DNA from: JAMZMI01 sp039944535
GTDB lineage: Bacteria > Bacteroidota > Bacteroidia > Cytophagales > Cyclobacteriaceae
DNA: 64,000 nucleotides
NCBI GenBank assembly: GCA_039944535.1
Contig: JBDUYP010000024.1
Location: 124,001-188,000, forward strand
Direction of reading: 5' to 3'
The notes beneath the pieces are model-generated. The model saw nothing but the letters and a program-made list of their open reading frames with translations, made no database searches and had not been told where the DNA came from. Position numbers and translations under genes: made by a program. Of this stretch, positions 26,762 to 34,972 are shown in pieces. Numbering within the stretch: the first letter of the stretch is position 1; the number at the start of each line of letters is the position of its first letter.

Positions 26762-27934
26762 TCAGAGTAGATTCTCAAGCTCAAGGGAAACTTTCTTTAT
26801 CTCGCTTCCCGCTTTCACTTCGAGTTCCACGGTGGTTTCTGGAACCTTGAGCATATCCTCAATCTCGATAAGAGTCATATCACCAACCGATTTACCATTT
26901 ATGCTAATCAGTTCGTCTCCCGACTGAATACCGGCCTGTTTTGCAGGGCCTTCTGGCTGTACCTGATGGATCATAACTTTGCTCATATCCTTGCTCATCT
27001 GCACATCCAGCCCACTGCAGTTAACGAAAAATTCACCATCAATGCTTCCATTTGGCTCGAAGTAGAGCTTCTTCCCGCTGTAATCAAATGTGATATTGAA
27101 TCTACTCAACACTTTGTTGCCAACGATTCCCGCCACTTTCTTATCTCCCTGGAGGCCTGACTCAACCTGACTGATGCCAATTGGCAGGTCTGTGAATTCA
27201 TAAAAACCGAAATCGAGCAACCTTATTCGTCCTTCATAATGTTTGGTTTCTTTCTCTCCCAATCCTTTCACCAAATAAGAATAATGATTCCCCGTCTTCT
27301 TGATAATATCTTTCTGTTTGGCAAATGGTGTATTGAAATCCATTGAAGTGCCTGCACCTGTATTTATGCAAAAAGCACCGCTTACCTCCTGGTCGTTGTT
27401 TAGAACTACGGTTGCCTCAATGGTAGGAATGGCGTTATGAAGCTTGAAAGGCACCTTCTCTCCTTTTTTAGGGAATTTATCAAAATCGTAAACTTCCAAA
27501 CGCATTTCATCATAGTTGAGCCTAACCACGTGGTGATGCATGAGATCATAACCAATGATACCGTCTATCTTTCTTCCTATGCTTATGGCCAGGTGACTCA
27601 AATCAAAAGCCTCAATACTGACATTGGACTCTAGCTTGATATCACCCATTTCAATTTTATTATGCTTGATCTTAGCGCCCTGAATCGATCCTTGCGCACC
27701 GGCAACAGATTCCTTATGGGACATGTCGAGTTTCAATTTTTTAGCCGCTTCCACATCTATCACCGTAATGCCTGAACCGGAATCGAAAATAAAATCCAAA
27801 GGCTCTGAACCATCTACTTTCAATGCTACGAAAATATGGTCACCATAGAGCTCCATAGGTGCAGTGGCCACAGGGGTCTGAGCGTGTAACTGCATAGTGA
27901 AAAGCAATGCACCAAAAACAATCAACTTTTTCAT
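26762..27934 (-). CDS. Secreted retropepsin-like aspartyl protease with PDZ domain
   Basis: 390 residues with signal peptide ending LHAQ. Two retropepsin-like halves: the first has IFDSGSGITV with catalytic Asp51; the second has CINTGAGTSM, where the expected Asp is Asn191. A C-terminal PDZ domain (~300-380) shows GPAKQAGIQSGDELISINGKSV. Such PDZ-bearing aspartyl proteases are common in Bacteroidota and are predicted periplasmic. Loss of the second Asp may mean one active half only or dimer use. Monocistronic, convergent with the aminotransferase gene. Confidence 0.88.
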   Translation of the reverse strand: MKKLIVFGALLFTMQLHAQTPVATAPMELYGDHIFVALKVDGSEPLDFIFDSGSGITVIDVEAAKKLKLDMSHKESVAGAQGSIQGAKIKHNKIEMGDIKLESNVSIEAFDLSHLAISIGRKIDGIIGYDLMHHHVVRLNYDEMRLEVYDFDKFPKKGEKVPFKLHNAIPTIEATVVLNNDQEVSGAFCINTGAGTSMDFNTPFAKQKDIIKKTGNHYSYLVKGLGEKETKHYEGRIRLLDFGFYEFTDLPIGISQVESGLQGDKKVAGIVGNKVLSRFNITFDYSGKKLYFEPNGSIDGEFFVNCSGLDVQMSKDMSKVMIHQVQPEGPAKQAGIQSGDELISINGKSVGDMTLIEIEDMLKVPETTVELEVKAGSEIKKVSLELENLL

Positions 27935-28087
27935 ATTAGTCTTTTTATTTAGTCGTGATCTATTCGAATGAATAATGCAAATGTTATAACCTTTACATAT
28001 CGCATAATATCCTTTCCGAATCAGTCACCAATTTAAATCTTTAAGCCCAAATAGGGTATATTTTCAGAATAGAATATAAATCAAGCC

Positions 28088-28900
28088 ATGCTCAAAAAAG
28101 TAGAACAAGCAACCGAATATTTAAAGCAACAAGGATTTGAAGCAGCCGAAACAGGCATCATCTTAGGCACAGGACTGGGTGGCCTCATCGATCAAATAGA
28201 TATCATTAAGTCCGTGGCATATACAGAAATACCGCACTTTCCTGTGAGCACGGTTGAGTTTCACAAAGGCAAGTTGATTTATGGTAAGCTTGAAGGTAAA
28301 ACAATCATAGCCATGCAAGGTCGCTTCCACTATTATGAAGGCTACTCCATGGCAGAGGTGGTGATGCCAGTGAGGGTCATGCACAGGTTGGGTATCAAAC
28401 AGCTACTGATCTCAAATGCTGCTGGCTCCATGAATTTAAGTTGGAAAAAAGGCGAACTGATGCTTATAGAAGACCACATCAACCTGCAGCCAGACAGCCC
28501 CCTTCGTGGCAATGACGCGGCTAGCTTTGGCCCGATTTTCACCGATATGAGTCAGCCCTACGATACGGGGATGAACGATGACCTGACCCTGGCAGCATCT
28601 CAGCTAAATATTACATTAAACAAAGGCGTGTATGTATCCGTAGCTGGCCCCAACCTGGAGACCAAAGCCGAGTATCGTTTCCTAAGAAATGCTGGGGCAG
28701 ACGCTGTGGGCATGTCCACCGTACCTGAGGTAATAGCCGCAAATCAGCTCGGTTTACCTACGGCCGCAATTTCAGTTCTCACCGACGATTGCGATCCTGA
28801 CAACCTAAAGCCTGTGGATATAAATGATATTATTCAAACTGCCACGGTTGCTGAGAAAGACCTCATCGCCATTATAAAAGCCTATCTAAAATCTAAATAA
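28088..28900 (+). CDS. Purine nucleoside phosphorylase (trimeric, PNP-I/PunA type)
   Basis: 270 residues. Matches trimeric PNP: GIILGTGLGGL, HFPVSTVEFHKGKL, MQGRFHYYEGY, ISNAAGSMN (nucleoside pocket), YVSVAGPNLETKAEYRFLR, GMSTVPEVIAA and SVLTDDCDP. It cleaves purine ribonucleosides with phosphate for salvage, in the cytoplasm. Seven bp before the nitroreductase gene, so the two are probably co-transcribed. Confidence 0.95.
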   Translation: MLKKVEQATEYLKQQGFEAAETGIILGTGLGGLIDQIDIIKSVAYTEIPHFPVSTVEFHKGKLIYGKLEGKTIIAMQGRFHYYEGYSMAEVVMPVRVMHRLGIKQLLISNAAGSMNLSWKKGELMLIEDHINLQPDSPLRGNDAASFGPIFTDMSQPYDTGMNDDLTLAASQLNITLNKGVYVSVAGPNLETKAEYRFLRNAGADAVGMSTVPEVIAANQLGLPTAAISVLTDDCDPDNLKPVDINDIIQTATVAEKDLIAIIKAYLKSK

Positions 28901-28907
28901 CAGAAAT

Positions 28908-29585
28908 ATGGAAAAGGTGAAAAAAGGAGGACATTACCATACTCCCTACACCCCACTAGCCTACACTGACCAGGAAATAAAAAATGCGTCAGAATCCTAT
29001 TATTCCCTTATGGATAAGAGAAGGACGGTCCGGGATATATCTGATCGACCAGTTGACCGGTCGGTCATTGAAACCATCATCAAAACAGCTTCTTCAGCAC
29101 CGTCCGGTGCTCACAAGCAGCCATGGACTTTTTGTGCAATCTCCGATATGGACATCAAAAAACAGATTCGCGAAGCAGCAGAAAAAGAAGAGTATGAAAG
29201 CTACAATGGACGCATGAGTGAGCGATGGTTGAAAGATCTCGAACCCATCGGAACAGATCACAACAAGCCGTTTTTAGAAGAAGCGCCCTGGTTAATTGTG
29301 GTTTTCAAAAGGGTGTACGAACAAGAGGATGGTGAAAAACAAAACAATTACTACGTGAATGAATCTGTGGGTATCGCGTGTGGCTTCCTGATCACGGCCA
29401 TTCACAATGCAGGATTGGTCACGTTGACTCACACTCCTTCTCCTATGAACTTTCTCACCAAAATTTTAGGAAGACCTGAAAACGAAAGACCCTTTCTACT
29501 GCTCCCTGTCGGTATACCTAAAAAAGACGCATTGGTGCCAGACCTAAAGCGTAAAGAATTGGATGAGGTCGCAATCTTTTACTGA
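28908..29585 (+). CDS. Nitroreductase-family flavoprotein (iodotyrosine deiodinase-like)
   Basis: 225 residues. FMN-binding DKRRTVRDISDRPV and SSAPSGAHKQPWTF at the N-terminus. YVNESVGIACGFLITAIHNAGLVTLTHTPSPMNFL and the LGRPENERPFLLLPVG segment place it near the iodotyrosine deiodinase/halotyrosine dehalogenase subgroup rather than NfsB. Natural substrate unknown; reductive dehalogenation of halotyrosines is the activity known in characterised members. Downstream of the PNP gene in one operon. Confidence 0.88.
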   Translation: MEKVKKGGHYHTPYTPLAYTDQEIKNASESYYSLMDKRRTVRDISDRPVDRSVIETIIKTASSAPSGAHKQPWTFCAISDMDIKKQIREAAEKEEYESYNGRMSERWLKDLEPIGTDHNKPFLEEAPWLIVVFKRVYEQEDGEKQNNYYVNESVGIACGFLITAIHNAGLVTLTHTPSPMNFLTKILGRPENERPFLLLPVGIPKKDALVPDLKRKELDEVAIFY

Positions 29586-29771
29586 TATGGCAGGATTATG
29601 ATGCTTTATGGCAGGATTGTGTTTTGAAAAAACTTCATAAAAACACATTCACGGCCCATTTTGGATTTTTTTGGCAGAAAACTAAAATACTGCCAAGGCG
29701 AATATTGGCAGTAATCGAAAGTCATTTGGCAGATTTTAGAATCAAAAGCACCCTACTTTTGGGTTAATAAG

Positions 29772-29791
29772 TTTCTGAGATAGCTCAGAAA
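29772..29791 (+). other. Perfect 8-bp hairpin upstream of terminator; possible small RNA body
   Basis: TTTCTGAG (29772-29779), loop ATAG, CTCAGAAA (29784-29791). It is followed 22 nt later by a GAAA-tetraloop terminator hairpin. The two-hairpin layout plus the 190-bp distance from the upstream stop codon would suit a small non-coding RNA or a long 3' UTR; there is no direct proof. Confidence 0.35.
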
Positions 29792-29813
29792 TCTTGTCTA
29801 TAGCTGGTTGGGA

Positions 29814-29844
29814 CCCTGACGGAAACGTCAGGGTTTATTTTTTT
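29814..29844 (+). terminator. Strong intrinsic terminator with GAAA tetraloop
   Basis: Stem CCCTGACG (29814-29821), loop GAAA, stem CGTCAGGG (29826-29833), then TTTATTTTTTT. It lies 228 bp after the nitroreductase stop and 37 bp before the next start. Confidence 0.9.
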
Positions 29845-29880
29845 AAGCAAATGAGTAAATTGCTGCCAAACCCCTAAAAG

Positions 29881-30501
29881 ATGAAACCCACTACAGCATT
29901 ACTCGCCTTACTTATTTCCTGTTCACTTTTCGCCCAAAATGGAAACTCCATTGAAATCCTTGACAGTGGCAAAAAGAAATTTCCAGTAGAATCAGGAAAG
30001 ATCACCTACACCATTGATGGCACTGCTTCTGGACAGGCTACCTGCTACTTCGACCGATACGGGTGGAGACAAATGCTCATCAAAGAAATCACTCTGGAAC
30101 AATACGGCATCAAAAGCACCGAAAAAACAATTGTGCTCATAGACGGTGATAAGATTTTTTCGATTAATCAGAGTTCAAAGAAAGGCACCAAAAGTTCGGA
30201 TCCACGTTGGAGTCAGCTGGCGGCATACAAAGAGAACAGTGAAATCCTGAGTATCGTCCTGGAAGATGATGGCGGCACAAAAGGAAAAGACTCTACGCTG
30301 GTTGGAAAGCCCGTACAACTCTGGACCTTCAGCAAAGGGCTCGTAAAGTCTGCCTACGTCTGGAACGGATTGAACCTGATGGAAACCAAATCTGCCGGCA
30401 AGTTGGCCTACAAGATGACTGCAACAGATTTTATGGAATCCAAAATAGACGAATCAGTGTTTGTACTGCCAAACGAAATAGAGTGGGTTGACCTTAATTG
30501 A
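29881..30501 (+). CDS. Secreted protein of unknown function
   Basis: 206 residues with signal peptide (MKPTTALLALLISCSLFAQ). The mature chain is predicted beta-rich (SGKITYTIDGTASGQATCYFDRYG; KTIVLIDGDKIFSIN; GKPVQLWTFSKGLVKSAYVWNGL) with a LolA/outer-membrane-sorting-like feel, ending in short acidic strands. No catalytic motif. It is convergent with the flavoprotein gene and overlaps its 3' end by 8 bp. The strong terminator just upstream implies its own promoter inside the ~37-bp gap or read-through from the upstream region. Confidence 0.7.
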   Translation: MKPTTALLALLISCSLFAQNGNSIEILDSGKKKFPVESGKITYTIDGTASGQATCYFDRYGWRQMLIKEITLEQYGIKSTEKTIVLIDGDKIFSINQSSKKGTKSSDPRWSQLAAYKENSEILSIVLEDDGGTKGKDSTLVGKPVQLWTFSKGLVKSAYVWNGLNLMETKSAGKLAYKMTATDFMESKIDESVFVLPNEIEWVDLN

Positions 30502-31978
30502 CGATCAGATCTGAGTACCCATCTCCACTAAAGGTCTTGCATGTCATGGCATTTCGCAATACGGCTGGTTTCAACATAGACTTACCAAGGAGCATACGCC
30601 CGCACTCTTGTATGCCTTCTATAATGGAAGGATGAGGATGAATCAATTCGGCAAGTTCGTGAATACCAGTATCCATTGATATAAGTAAAGCCACAGCCTG
30701 AATAGCGCTGGAGGCATGCTCTCCTACCACCCGCATTCCAAGGATTTTCATCTTATCATCATTGGTAACCAGAATCTTGATGAAGCCCTGCGTATTTCGC
30801 ATGGCGATGGCTCTAGGGATGCAAGAGTAGTCTATACTCACAACTTTATAGTCAAGCCCCTTTTGTTGAGCCTGGATTTCGTTCATACCAACACCGGCTA
30901 CCTCTGGATGCAAAAACATGATCGTTGAAATGTTCTCATATATAAGATCACGCTCCGGCTTGCCATAAATGCGCTCTATCGCAAAGCGACCTTCCAACTC
31001 CCCTACATTTACCAAAGAGATATCGGCCGTGATATCTCCTACTGCAAAGATATTCGGCACAGTGGTCTGAGTAAGGTCATCTTTGATTCCGCGATTATCT
31101 ATCTCCACTTTGACAGATTCGTCGAACAGGTTATCATAGTTGGGCACCCTACCAACAGATACGAGTGCCTTCTCAACTCTAAAAACCTCCTTGGAGCCAT
31201 CTGTATATTCTAATGTATAAACGACCATCTCACTCTCAACCTTCATATCGATAAGCTTGGAATTGCGATGTATCAGAACATTCTTGGCTTCCAAATTGCG
31301 CTCAATTACACGAACCACATCTTCGTCCTCAAAAGGCAGTATGCGATCCCCTTTATCAATCAAATGCACTTTGGTGTTGCCAAAATTTGAAAATATCGTA
31401 GCAAACTCACAGCCAATCACCCCGGCTCCTACTATCACGATGCTCTTAGGGAAATCCTCAAGCTTGTCTAGCCCATCGCTGGTAAAAACATGCTCCTCAT
31501 CAATAGGAAGGGTGGGCAACTTCCGTGGTGTACTTCCGGTAGCTAATATGATGTAATCAGCCTCTATTTTCCTACTGCCGTTGACTGTTTTGATCTCCAC
31601 CTCATGCTCGCCAATCACTTTGGCATTTCCGTGAACAAAATCCAGATGGTTGTCATTGCCGGATACATTGATATTTTGCATGTGGTGCTCCAGCTGTTCC
31701 ATCCGCTCGTTCACAGCTTCACGCACTTCCGCTTTAATATTTTGAAAACTAAAATCCGTATTAGGCAAGTTAAAAGCCCTGTTGTGCTTGCGCAATGAAG
31801 CAGCTTCTCTACTAAGCTCCCACCATGTTTTGCTCCACAGTGCACCATGATGAATTCCCGCTCCGCCAAGTTGCTTTTTTTCAATGAGTAAAACTTTCTT
31901 ATGAAAATCAACGGCCCGCATAGCAGCGGCATAGCCAGCAGGTCCAGCGCCAATTACGCATACATCATATTTATCCAT
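30494..31978 (-). CDS. Lipoamide-dehydrogenase-like FAD/NAD oxidoreductase lacking the redox-active disulfide
   Basis: 494 residues. Class I pyridine nucleotide-disulfide oxidoreductase fold: FAD-binding VIGAGPAGYAAA, central NAD-binding VIVGAGVIGCEFA, FAVGDIT, and the C-terminal dimerisation domain with HPHPSIIE, which keeps the active-site His-Glu pair. The canonical GG-T-C-x4-C segment reads GGAGIHHGALWSK (38-50): both cysteines are replaced, by Gly41 and Ala46. It therefore cannot do dihydrolipoamide or mercuric-type chemistry. A transhydrogenase-like or other NAD(P)H-FAD activity is likelier. Monocistronic. Confidence 0.88.
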   Translation of the reverse strand: MDKYDVCVIGAGPAGYAAAMRAVDFHKKVLLIEKKQLGGAGIHHGALWSKTWWELSREAASLRKHNRAFNLPNTDFSFQNIKAEVREAVNERMEQLEHHMQNINVSGNDNHLDFVHGNAKVIGEHEVEIKTVNGSRKIEADYIILATGSTPRKLPTLPIDEEHVFTSDGLDKLEDFPKSIVIVGAGVIGCEFATIFSNFGNTKVHLIDKGDRILPFEDEDVVRVIERNLEAKNVLIHRNSKLIDMKVESEMVVYTLEYTDGSKEVFRVEKALVSVGRVPNYDNLFDESVKVEIDNRGIKDDLTQTTVPNIFAVGDITADISLVNVGELEGRFAIERIYGKPERDLIYENISTIMFLHPEVAGVGMNEIQAQQKGLDYKVVSIDYSCIPRAIAMRNTQGFIKILVTNDDKMKILGMRVVGEHASSAIQAVALLISMDTGIHELAELIHPHPSIIEGIQECGRMLLGKSMLKPAVLRNAMTCKTFSGDGYSDLIVN

Positions 31979-32216
31979 AGGGCAAGATTAGGTTTGTTGC
32001 AGTCATGAATCTACTGAAAATATTATTCAACATGAAGTGTTGATAGCCAGAAGAGATCAAGAAAGTGTATCATGGATCAACAAACGAGAAACACACGGCA
32101 CCAAAAGCATCACCGTCTTTTCATAAAACAATGTTTAGTTCCTGCTCGGATATGGCCTCAGACTTTTTCCTAATTGACTATCTTGGCACTGCCATTTTAG
32201 CAGAATATCTCTCAGG

Positions 32217-32903
32217 ATGAACAGAACACATTTACTTATCATAAGTGCCCTCATCATTGTCTCGTCTTCGCTAGCCAGCGCTCAGCAGCTCAACCTAATC
32301 GGTAGGACAAACATTGGGATTGGTTTCGACTACATATCTCAGGACTTTAAAGGCCTGAAAACATTTTATAGTCCTGGTGGCGGTATGGGCGTAGAAGCCG
32401 GTCTCGAAGGAGAAATCCAGAATGACCTGTTTTGGTACGGAACTGTGGGATTCACCTATAACCTTAACTTTCACTACGAAGAAATAAACGGGCAAACCAC
32501 CAAAACCTCTTACTCCTGGAATAAGAAGTTTTTCACCGGTGGCGTGAACAAATATTTTGACATCAATAACAAGTACATCGGCAATTTTTACGGTGGTGGC
32601 GGACTGATGCTAGCCATCCCCGGTATCATGAGAAGAACCATAAACAGCACATATCAGGGAAGGATCAAATACAAGACCAGCCTGGGTCTGCTGATTCATG
32701 GCGGAGCTACCCTCACTATCACAGATAATTTCTTACTGCGCCCTGAAATCCGATATCGCTATATCAATTTCAAAGCTGAATCCTATACCCGCGGAGATGT
32801 TTCATCTCTGGAATCAGAACTCAGAAAAGCACAAGGGCAGGGACTGGATATTTCTGTTACTATCGTGAAGACAATAAAAGGAGGCGGTAGAGGAAGAAGG
32901 TAA
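32217..32903 (+). CDS. Outer-membrane beta-barrel protein (porin-family fold)
   Basis: 228 residues with signal peptide ending SLASAQ. Amphipathic strands with many Gly/Tyr (GRTNIGIGFDYIS; GMGVEAGLEGEI; FYGGGGLMLAIPG; LLRPEIRYRYINF) indicate an 8-stranded OmpX/OmpA-like barrel. Unusually the C-terminus is not an aromatic residue but a basic tail KGGGRGRR after the last strand. Convergent with hisIE with zero spacing (32903/32904). Function unknown. Confidence 0.75.
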   Translation: MNRTHLLIISALIIVSSSLASAQQLNLIGRTNIGIGFDYISQDFKGLKTFYSPGGGMGVEAGLEGEIQNDLFWYGTVGFTYNLNFHYEEINGQTTKTSYSWNKKFFTGGVNKYFDINNKYIGNFYGGGGLMLAIPGIMRRTINSTYQGRIKYKTSLGLLIHGGATLTITDNFLLRPEIRYRYINFKAESYTRGDVSSLESELRKAQGQGLDISVTIVKTIKGGGRGRR

Positions 32904-33500
32904 CTACTTCTTATGCCGCTGCTCCAATACAGCCACCACGTCTTTGAGCGTCAGGTTTTTGTGCGAAAGCAAAACCATAAGGTGAAAAAGCAAATCCGCT
33001 GACTCAGTTTTCAATAACTCCAGATTATCGTCCATCGCTTCGATCACCACTTCCACAGCCTCCTCTCCCACTTTTTGCGCTACTTTATTCACGCCTTTGG
33101 CAAACAAGCTACTGGTGTAAGATTCGTCGGGTGTACTGTTTTTGCGTTCCTCTATCACCTGTGTGAGGTGATTTAAAAAAGCGACGGCATCCGTGTTGGT
33201 TTCGTTGAAACAAGTATCTGCGCCGGTATGGCAAGCAGGCCCCACAGGGTCAGCTTTGATGAGCAAGGTATCCTTATCGCAATCAGCAATGATCTCTTTT
33301 ACATAGAGGAAGTTGCCGGAAGTTTCTCCCTTCGTCCAAAGCCTGTTTTTGCTTCTGCTAAAGAAAGTCACTTTTCCTGATGTTTCCGTCTCCTTGAGCG
33401 ACTCCTCGTTCATGTAACCCAGCATTAGCACCTTACCAGTGGTATCATCCTGAATGATCGCCGGAATCAGCCCGTTACCTTTTTTGAAATCCAGATCCAT
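32904..33500 (-). CDS. hisIE: Bifunctional phosphoribosyl-AMP cyclohydrolase / phosphoribosyl-ATP pyrophosphatase
   Basis: 198 residues. N-terminal HisI domain (~1-105) with LMLGYMNEESL, FFSRSKNRLWTKGETSGN, DCDKDTLL and CHTGADTCF (Zn/Mg ligands). C-terminal HisE domain (~110-198) with KVGEEAVEVVIEAM and ESADLLFHLMVLL. Catalyses steps 2 and 3 of histidine synthesis. Last of four his genes; its ATG overlaps the hisF stop by 1 bp. Confidence 0.97.
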   Translation of the reverse strand: MDLDFKKGNGLIPAIIQDDTTGKVLMLGYMNEESLKETETSGKVTFFSRSKNRLWTKGETSGNFLYVKEIIADCDKDTLLIKADPVGPACHTGADTCFNETNTDAVAFLNHLTQVIEERKNSTPDESYTSSLFAKGVNKVAQKVGEEAVEVVIEAMDDNLELLKTESADLLFHLMVLLSHKNLTLKDVVAVLEQRHKK

Positions 33501-34255
33501 TATAATCTTATTGGGATATTTAGTTTACTCAACCCTTGTTTGAGGTGGTTGATTTCTACCTCCTTGTAGTGAAAAATGCTTGCCGCCAGTGCTGCATCTG
33601 CTTTCCCGTTGGCAAATATATCCTGAAAATGCTGCTCCGTGCCGCCTCCGCCGGAAGCAATAACCGGAATGGTAAGCGTCTCAGACATTAGCCTGGTCAG
33701 CTCCAAAGCAAATCCAGCTTTGGTACCGTCATGATCCATGGAGGTGAGCAAGATCTCCCCTGCCCCTCGTGACTCCACTTCCTGCGCCCACTCAAGCGTC
33801 TTCAACTCGGTGGGCTTGGTACCTCCATAAGTATGCACCAAATCCACTCCATTTACATTTCTGCTATCGATGGCCACAACGATGCACTGCGAGCCAAATT
33901 CGGCAGAAAGCTCATCTATCAACGCCGGATTCTTCACCGCTGAGGAGTTGACGGAAACTTTATCAGCGCCAGCATCGAGCAAGGCACGGACATCCGCCAC
34001 GGAACTGATCCCGCCACCAACAGTAAAAGGAATATGCACTGCTTCCGCCACATGTCTCACCAACTCCACGAGTGTTTTCCGCTTTTCCAGAGTGGCAGAA
34101 ATATCTAAAAAAACCAGTTCATCAGCACCCTCCACGGCATATCGCTGAGCCAGCTCCACGGGATCACCTGCATCTCGCAAGTCCACGAAGTTGACACCCT
34201 TGACAGTGCGACCATCTTTCACATCCAAACACGGTATGATTCTTTTCGTCAGCAT
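33500..34255 (-). CDS. hisF: Imidazole glycerol phosphate synthase cyclase subunit
   Basis: 251 residues, a (beta/alpha)8 barrel. IIPCLDVKDGRTVKGVNF carries the first catalytic Asp and CIVVAIDSRNVNG the second. TVGGGISS, GADKVSVNSSAV, IPVIASGGGG form the phosphate-binding sites. Works with HisH to make imidazole glycerol phosphate and AICAR. Two bp downstream of hisA. Confidence 0.98.
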   Translation of the reverse strand: MLTKRIIPCLDVKDGRTVKGVNFVDLRDAGDPVELAQRYAVEGADELVFLDISATLEKRKTLVELVRHVAEAVHIPFTVGGGISSVADVRALLDAGADKVSVNSSAVKNPALIDELSAEFGSQCIVVAIDSRNVNGVDLVHTYGGTKPTELKTLEWAQEVESRGAGEILLTSMDHDGTKAGFALELTRLMSETLTIPVIASGGGGTEQHFQDIFANGKADAALAASIFHYKEVEINHLKQGLSKLNIPIRL

Positions 34256-34257
34256 AA

Positions 34258-34971
34258 TTAAAATTCAGCTAATTGACTCAATGTGATTCTACCCTCGTAA
34301 TAGGCTTTGCCTACAATCGCGCCGGTCAGGTCATTCGCCTCAAGCTTAAGCAGATCGTCGTACTCCGACACTCCGCCACTGGCTATCAGCTTTAAGTCTG
34401 AAAAATGGCTCAATATTTTATCGTATAGTTCAAATGACGGCCCCTGCAAAGCGCCATCCTTAGAGATATCCGTACAAATCACCTCCCCGATACCAGAGGC
34501 AACATAGTCCTGCAGATATTCGAAAAGATCAATACCGGATGACTCCTGCCAGCCGGAAACCATTACTTTCCCATCGAGCACATCGGCTCCCAGGATGATT
34601 TTATCTCCGCCATATTCAGCGATCCACTGCTTTACCAATTCAGGATTCTTTGCCGCAATACTCCCCGCTGTAACTTGTTTTGCGCCAGCATTGAAAGCCT
34701 TATCCAAATCCTCGGCGGTCTTCACTCCTCCGCCAAAATCCACATGCAAATCAGTGGCCGATGTAATTGCAGACAGCACATCCAGATTCACTACATGGCT
34801 TGCTTTGGCTCCATCCAAATCCACCACATGCAAACGTCTTATACCCGCTTCTTCAAACTGTCTGGCCACCTCCACGGGATCATCTGCATACTCCTTCATT
34901 TGTGCATAATCGCCTTTGGTCAGGCGCACGCACTTACCTCCTATTATGTCTATTGCCGGGATGATATCCAT
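34258..34971 (-). CDS. hisA: ProFAR isomerase
   Basis: 237 residues, a (beta/alpha)8 barrel homologous to HisF. IIPAIDIIGGKCVRLTKGDY carries the catalytic Asp8; VDFGGGVKTAED, ICTDISKDGALQGPSF and IASGGVSEYDDL are conserved phosphate and catalytic segments. Catalyses the Amadori isomerisation in histidine synthesis. Sits between hisH (1-bp gap) and hisF. Confidence 0.98.
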   Translation of the reverse strand: MDIIPAIDIIGGKCVRLTKGDYAQMKEYADDPVEVARQFEEAGIRRLHVVDLDGAKASHVVNLDVLSAITSATDLHVDFGGGVKTAEDLDKAFNAGAKQVTAGSIAAKNPELVKQWIAEYGGDKIILGADVLDGKVMVSGWQESSGIDLFEYLQDYVASGIGEVICTDISKDGALQGPSFELYDKILSHFSDLKLIASGGVSEYDDLLKLEANDLTGAIVGKAYYEGRITLSQLAEF

Positions 34972-34972
34972 A

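Larger units (their letters stand above)
29586..29880. other. Intergenic region carrying a TGGCAG/CTGCCA motif array
   Basis: 295 bp without ORF. Five TGGCAG copies on the + strand (29588, 29609, 29672, 29706, 29727) and two inverted CTGCCA copies (29690, 29863). Copy starts are 21, 63, 34 and 21 bp apart, mostly multiples of two helical turns. The first two lie in a 14-bp near-repeat ATGGCAGGATTRTG (29587-29600 and 29608-29621). TTGGCAG (29671-29677) and CTGCCAA (29690-29696) form an inverted pair. Two hairpins follow, the second being a terminator. Confidence 0.6.
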
